Source: Adiantum capillus-veneris (Eukaryota > Streptophyta > Polypodiopsida > Polypodiales > Pteridaceae). From it: 58,000 nt of DNA. Position numbers and translations under genes: made by a program. Positions 53,509-58,000 of this stretch are shown here, one piece after another; position 1 is the first letter of the stretch; each line of letters opens with the position of its first letter. Location: positions 20,952,577 to 21,010,576 of the forward strand of contig CM043946.1 of the NCBI GenBank assembly GCA_014529385.2, read 5' to 3'. The notes beneath the pieces are model-generated. The model was not told where the DNA came from. It did no database searches and saw nothing but the letters and a program-made list of their open reading frames with translations.

Positions 53509-55313
53509 ATAGTATTGCATAGGGAGATAGTACAGTCAAGTATGCAGCTCCAATGGCAAGCTTGCAATACATAGGCTTGAAAACCTCCAATAACTCTCTC
53601 AGGAAAAAAAACCCTCAAAAAATCACTTCATGCCCTTTTATAATGCTTGACTCAGGCTAAAAAAGAAAAAAAAAAAACAAGGAGCTACCAAGCTCGTACA
53701 ATTAACTGAAGCTCCCTTTAGAAGTTTTCTTGCATTGCCACCACTTGGCACTTTTGATTTTTTTGGTAACTGCATGGTGCACACTTTTTTTGCTTTTTTG
53801 CTCTTTTTCTGCCCTTGCACTTGCGCTTTTGGCTTTGTGGACACCTCTTGGATAGGCTCCCTCTCTCTCATTTGACCCCTCTATTACATGCTCCCCTGCT
53901 TGCTTGTCTTGGACCTTTGGGCCCCCTTGGCCTCGCTGTATTTCACTCTCTTGCTAGTTGTCCACTGGCCGTGAGACCCTCCCCTTGAATGGTCTTGGAC
54001 TCATGCTCTCTCTCTCTCTCTCTCTATCTCTTGCGGGACCCCTCCCCTCTAGAGCAATATCGACATCGCTATTTAGGGGGGCACTTTGCATAAAAATAAA
54101 ATTTGCCTCATCAGGCGTGGGTCTAAGGCCCAACCGGCTGCCATGTCATCACTATGAACAATGTAGTGCCGCCGGCTGTCGGCTGCCGCCGCATCAGCAC
54201 ACCAATACGTCTGCCAAAACCTCCTCTGAGCATCGACAGGCCCGCACTCACAACGCCCAACGAGAGGCACTGCCCAAAGCGCCATTGCCATGAGAGCTTC
54301 CTCTCTCACTCGCTTTGACATCCCAGTGTGGGTCACGCTACTTCCCTTAAACTCTTCAATCTGAAACCCTGCCTGCGCATGTGGGACATGTCCGCTGCCA
54401 CGTGGCGGTAGTTGGGGCGCCCCCTCTTGGGGTGAGTTCGAAAGCTCCAAAACCTTTTACAAAAAAACATCTACTTATATTTTTTTCCCCACTCTTCACC
54501 AACCTGCACTATCCTAGTCCAGGGTCGGATTTCCAAGCCGCAAAAACCCGCCAATAATTCATCATGTCTACTTGAACACCCCTAGCTCAAGCCGCTCTTG
54601 AAAATTTCTCGAGCCCTTGATTTGAGGCTGCAAAAATCGACCAAATCATCTGCAATCAACTTCGAACAAACGCACCCAATCTTCCGACCGCTGTAACTTT
54701 TTGCTCTAGGCTCTATTTGACATGTAGTCAACTCCTGCTAGCTCCATACATTACATACCCTGATCTAGAACCTTTCTGCAACTCAAAAGACGCCAGATTG
54801 CACAATTACCTATGTGGTGAGGTGGTCACCAACCTAGCCCCCGACAAAACTTCAAATGGCCATAACTTGCAATCCGTGGCTCCTATCTGCAATCTGAAAA
54901 GACAGGTAGGCTCCATAAATCAAACACTACACACTTGTAACTTGACTTCCACTTAGACCACCTGTCCCCAGCTGCCCTGTCTAGCAAGAATCTGCAACAC
55001 ACTGAACCTTCAACCTTCAATAACTTGGGCTTCGTAGCTCGATTTGATGAGCCGTTTGTACCTGCTCCTTCAACACTTCAAGCTCTTCGTTCTTGGACCC
55101 AAATACTACACCTCACATCTCCTTCACGTGCTACCCAAATTAGCCCCTTATGGAGCCTTCCTTGGCCTATAAACCGCATCAGTCATACACCTCCGCTACT
55201 GCCTGTCAGCCCATGATCTTCCTAGCTGCTCTAACCTTTTGCAAACTTCTGCTAGCCTGCACATATCTGCCCATGCCACCTTCTAGGTTTGACACACTTT
55301 GGCTGTACCATCA
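53509..55313 (-). mobile_element. Right part of the G3 LTR (3' LTR)
   Basis: It ends CCATCA at 55313, directly beside a purine tract that on the minus strand reads CTAGGGAGTGGGCAA before TGATGGTAC. This is the same LTR-start pattern as G1 and G2. The block is richer in C and in single-copy-like sequence than the interior, with a (TC)n run at about 54005-54027. The open frames at 53638-53871 and 53958-54450 have no recognised domain and are not called. Confidence 0.55.
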
Positions 55314-55392
55314 TTGCCCACTCCCTAGTTGAGCATTTATGCTCAACCACATAAGAGCTTTATTACCCTACAAACTGCAAACACTGAGTACA

Positions 55393-56345
55393 TTATGAGA
55401 AAACCCCAAAAAAACTCAAATGTATGTACATAGTTTTATTCCTAGCATATGAGAACACTACTTCGGTTGGTTGCCCAAACCCCTCCATTAGAACCTGATG
55501 CACTGCTGGCACCAACTCTCTTTCAAAATAGAGCTTGAGATGCACACCATTAACCCTGTTCTTGAGAAAACGACCATCCATCCTCATTAATGCATAAGTA
55601 CCATTGGGAAAACCTTGATGGACTTTGTAAGGCCCTGTCCACTTCTTTTGAAAGGTGAAGTCAAGATAGATCTCGTACTTCATCATTAGATCGCCCTTTT
55701 TAATTAGCTTTTCTGACAACTGTCGGTTGAACTTCTACTCTTTTCTCTCACTGCTTCACATAAAAATCTGTTGCTTCCTCATGATCCATCTTCAAATTTT
55801 CAAGACTTGTAGTCCTATACTACAAAACATCTTGATGAGCTTTATCGATCCACCACAAGCCTTTGAGATTCCCTAACTGCACATGTATAGGTAATACTGC
55901 TTACTTGCCATATACCAACTCAGAAGGAGTAAAGTTGGTAGCCACCTTATATGAATTCCTGTAAGCCCACAAATATTTGTCAAGGTTAGATTCCCACCAT
56001 TCAACCTGCTGGTAGGTGTACTTAGTAAGCATCTTGACTATCTGTCCATTGGCACTTTCCACCAAACAATTGTATTGTGGATGGTATGGAGATAAAAATC
56101 GATAATGAATATCCAACTTCTCTACTAGGGCATGCACCAACTTACTTATGAACCCTTGTCCTTGATCCGATATAAGCACCCAAGTTATTCCAAAATGACA
56201 GTATATGCAATCAAAAACAAACTAAGCAACAGTATGTGCATTTACCTCTTTGACCGCTTTAGCCTCGACCCACCCGGTAAGGTAGTTATGGCTACCAAAA
56301 CATACTTCTTTCTGCTTGCTGACTTGGGCAATGGACCATTTGCAT
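55393..56345 (-). pseudogene. G3 integrase, decayed
   Basis: Fragments in three frames: zinc-finger region near 56430-56460, core LISDQGQGF (second Asp, 56150-56179) and CLVESANGQIVKML (catalytic Glu, about 56040), then WAYRNSYKVATNFTPSELVYGK. The C-terminal part is 55393-55719, with LIKKGDLMMKYE and KKWTGPYKVHQGFPNGTY. Stops separate these parts. It matches the G2 integrase in order and spacing. Confidence 0.85.
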
Positions 56346-56589
56346 CCAAATCCCACTTTTCAAAAGCACCATGTGCTAAGATAGCCCCTTGCTACTCGGC
56401 TACCAGTTGTCTTTCACCCATTACTTGGCATGGATGGCAGGTTTTGCACCAATAATGCACATCTCGAACAACAAAAGGCCACCACAACCCACTTCTTACG
56501 ATACGAGACAAGACTTGATCCTTACCCTGATGACTGCTTTCTTCGTGGCACTGCTCCAATACCATATCAATCTCCTTCTTGTAAAGGAT

Positions 56590-58000
56590 TCAATGTAGCA
56601 CCCCATATCTACCGTGCATCATAAGATCCTCTACTATCATAGTGAACATTGGAGCTCTTTGAACAATTCCCCTCTTTTGTAGAGTGGAATGCCCTTCAAA
56701 ACATTGACCTGTACTCAAGAAATCATCTATGTCCTTCAAAGTCTCTCTACCTGCATAAGTAGCCGGTGCCACATACAAACTCAACACATAAGTCTGAACA
56801 CGATTGTTAGTCAATTGATCTGCTTCCTGGTTCTGTCCCCTTCTCACATGTTTGAAATGCACTTCCTCAAAAAACTTCAACAGCTTCTTTATAGAGAAAA
56901 ACCAATTCTTGAGAGAATCCCTCTTTACCTGCCATTGGCCCAAAAGCTGTTTGATAACCAATAGAGCATCACCTTTTACTACTAACCATGATATGCCAAA
57001 ATCAATACATTGTTTAGTCCCAGATGTAGAGTAAGATACTCTGCCTAATTGTTGGTATGTACCTCTTCCAAGTTGTAAGCTTTGGAAAAAATGACTGTGC
57101 CGTGCGGATCTTGAATGACCACACCCCCACCTGCTCTTTGTGTTACCCTTCTGTAAGCGTCATCAAACCACATAGTGAAGGACCATTCCAAGTTTGGTTC
57201 CTCCTTATCTTCCTTTCGCACTAATCTTGGATAAATTGGTAATTTGATCTCCTTGTTGACTAGGATATCCGCCAAATGAGACCGTCTCGTGTGATCTACT
57301 TTGAACTCAAACTCAAACTCTTGAAGCTCAATCACCCATTTCATGATTCGCTTCCCTGGCTTCAAGTGTAGCACCACTTCAGGCAAAAGGTTGTTAGCCG
57401 TCAACACATAAAATTTATGAACAATCAAGTACACTTTGAACTTCCTACAGGCGAATACTAAAGACATCACCCACTGTTCCGCTTCCGTATAAGTAGTTTA
57501 CCCTCGACTAATGACCCTGATTTCGAAGTGAATAGGCTTGTAACTTCTCCCCACCTTCTGTAGCAATACTACTTTAATCGCCACCGTACCCACCGTCATA
57601 GCAATGTAGAAATCATCCTCTTGGTTAGGAAGGCACACTGTAGGTAGATGACATAGAATACCTTTCACTTTGTCAAATGCCTCTTCAGATTCCTCATCCC
57701 ATTGAAATCCATGCACCTATTGAGCCCTTTTCTGAAGAGGGTAAACATATTGAGACAACATCCAAAAGAAGCGGGATAAATACTTTAACTTATGCACGAA
57801 CGATGCCAACCTTGTCGCACTGGTGGGAGGCTCCATAAGAACCAATTCCTTCACCTTCTATAGATCTGCTTCTATTCCATTATGTGATACCACATGACCC
57901 AGCAACTGATCCCTTGGTTGTGCCAACTTTCACTTCTTTGGATTCAATTGACCTCCTTCTTCATCTAGCCTTTGAAAACACAGCCTCAACTTGGACAAAT
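56590..58000 (-). pseudogene. G3 RT end and dual RNase H, decayed
   Basis: From the right: RT connection phrases GQLNPKK and LLGHVVS..GIEADL with stops (57800-57970), then GFQWDEESEEAFDKVKGIL. A first RNase H follows with its DAS motif replaced (IAMTVGTVAIKVVLL) and LTANNLLPEVV where TDH is usual (57045-57716). The archaeal-type RNase H is split by a stop, with MWFDDAYRR, VKGDALLVIKQLLGQW and HVRRGQNQEADQL (56590-57180). The pattern of a degenerate first and conserved second RNase H is the same as in G2. Confidence 0.82.

Larger units (their letters stand above)
55314..58000 (-). mobile_element. Gypsy element G3 interior, 3' half, continues beyond the window
   Basis: After the polypurine tract (55314-55330) the minus strand carries the end of a Tat-like pol in the order (right to left) RT thumb, degenerate RNase H, archaeal-type RNase H, integrase. 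Related to G2 pol in domain order but strongly diverged and full of stops, so an older element. Its 5' half and second LTR lie to the right of the window. Confidence 0.85.

Noticed and set aside
53958-54450. Two overlapping open frames of 111 and 125 codons on opposite strands in a GC-richer patch
   Set aside because: No recognised domain, no splice context, and the region lies within the inferred G3 LTR.
1-58000. tRNA, rRNA, microRNA genes and telomeric or centromeric satellite
   Set aside because: I looked for cloverleaf-like segments, rRNA cores, TTTAGGG repeats and long satellite monomers and saw none; microRNA hairpins cannot be judged reliably by eye.

Overview
The window looks like nuclear DNA of a land plant with a large, repeat-rich genome. 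The evidence is plant-type LTR retrotransposons (Ty1/copia with an initiator-Met primer site; Ty3/gypsy of the Tat-like kind with two RNase H domains), a CACTA/En-Spm transposase with spliceosomal introns, a LINE, long (GA)n/(TC)n/(TA)n microsatellites, and one seed-maturation type LEA gene. The Em-like LEA protein lacks the N-terminal block usual in seed-plant Em proteins. A non-seed plant such as a fern is therefore plausible, but the species cannot be fixed from sequence reading alone. Almost everything is mobile-element DNA; the only ordinary host gene I can support is the small LEA/Em gene at 18536-18929 on the minus strand.

Layout. 1-2788: end of an LTR element (minus) with an Asp-type primer site and a ~0.9 kb LTR. 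2905-6175: decayed LINE (plus) with endonuclease, reverse transcriptase and C-terminal zinc region, followed by a 530 bp pyrimidine tract. 6900-7611: TG-rich sequence and a 271-301 bp tandem duplication. About 7612-13495: CACTA locus I with a TNP2-type transposase gene and a charged Arg/Asp-rich second ORF. 13500-18480: non-coding, AT-rich, with (TA)n and several degenerate repeats. 18536-19167: the Em-like gene and its ABRE/TATA promoter, followed by an orphan duplicate of that promoter at 20291-20377. About 20905-35250: CACTA locus II, in which the last transposase exons are amplified into five tandem ~1.18 kb units. The third unit is interrupted by gypsy element G1 (23947-30974). 36038-40741: copia element C1 (minus). 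About 40742-58000: gypsy element G3 (minus, running off the window), whose LTR is interrupted by the young, structurally complete gypsy element G2 (41108-53508, minus).

The most interesting content is in G1 and G2. G2 has four short ORFs in a row between its primer-binding site and gag, forming two duplicated pairs: two ~70-residue proteins, and two larger proteins with an F-box-like start. G1 carries a homologue of the ~70-residue protein in the same leader position. It has no pol, and instead encodes one Gag-derived polyprotein ending in a membrane-spanning domain right up against the polypurine tract. G1 and G2 share an identical 17-nt primer-binding site and very similar polypurine tracts, so G1 is probably mobilised by G2-like relatives. 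I know of no described function for these leader ORFs or for the G1 membrane domain.

Decay is visible throughout. Most premature stops I read in these elements are TGA or TAA at places where CGA or CAA would restore the family consensus, as expected from deamination of methylated cytosine. The two G2 LTRs differ by roughly 24 substitutions over about 2.6 kb by eye (about 0.9%), so G2 is the youngest element; the two G1 LTRs differ by roughly 2.4%.
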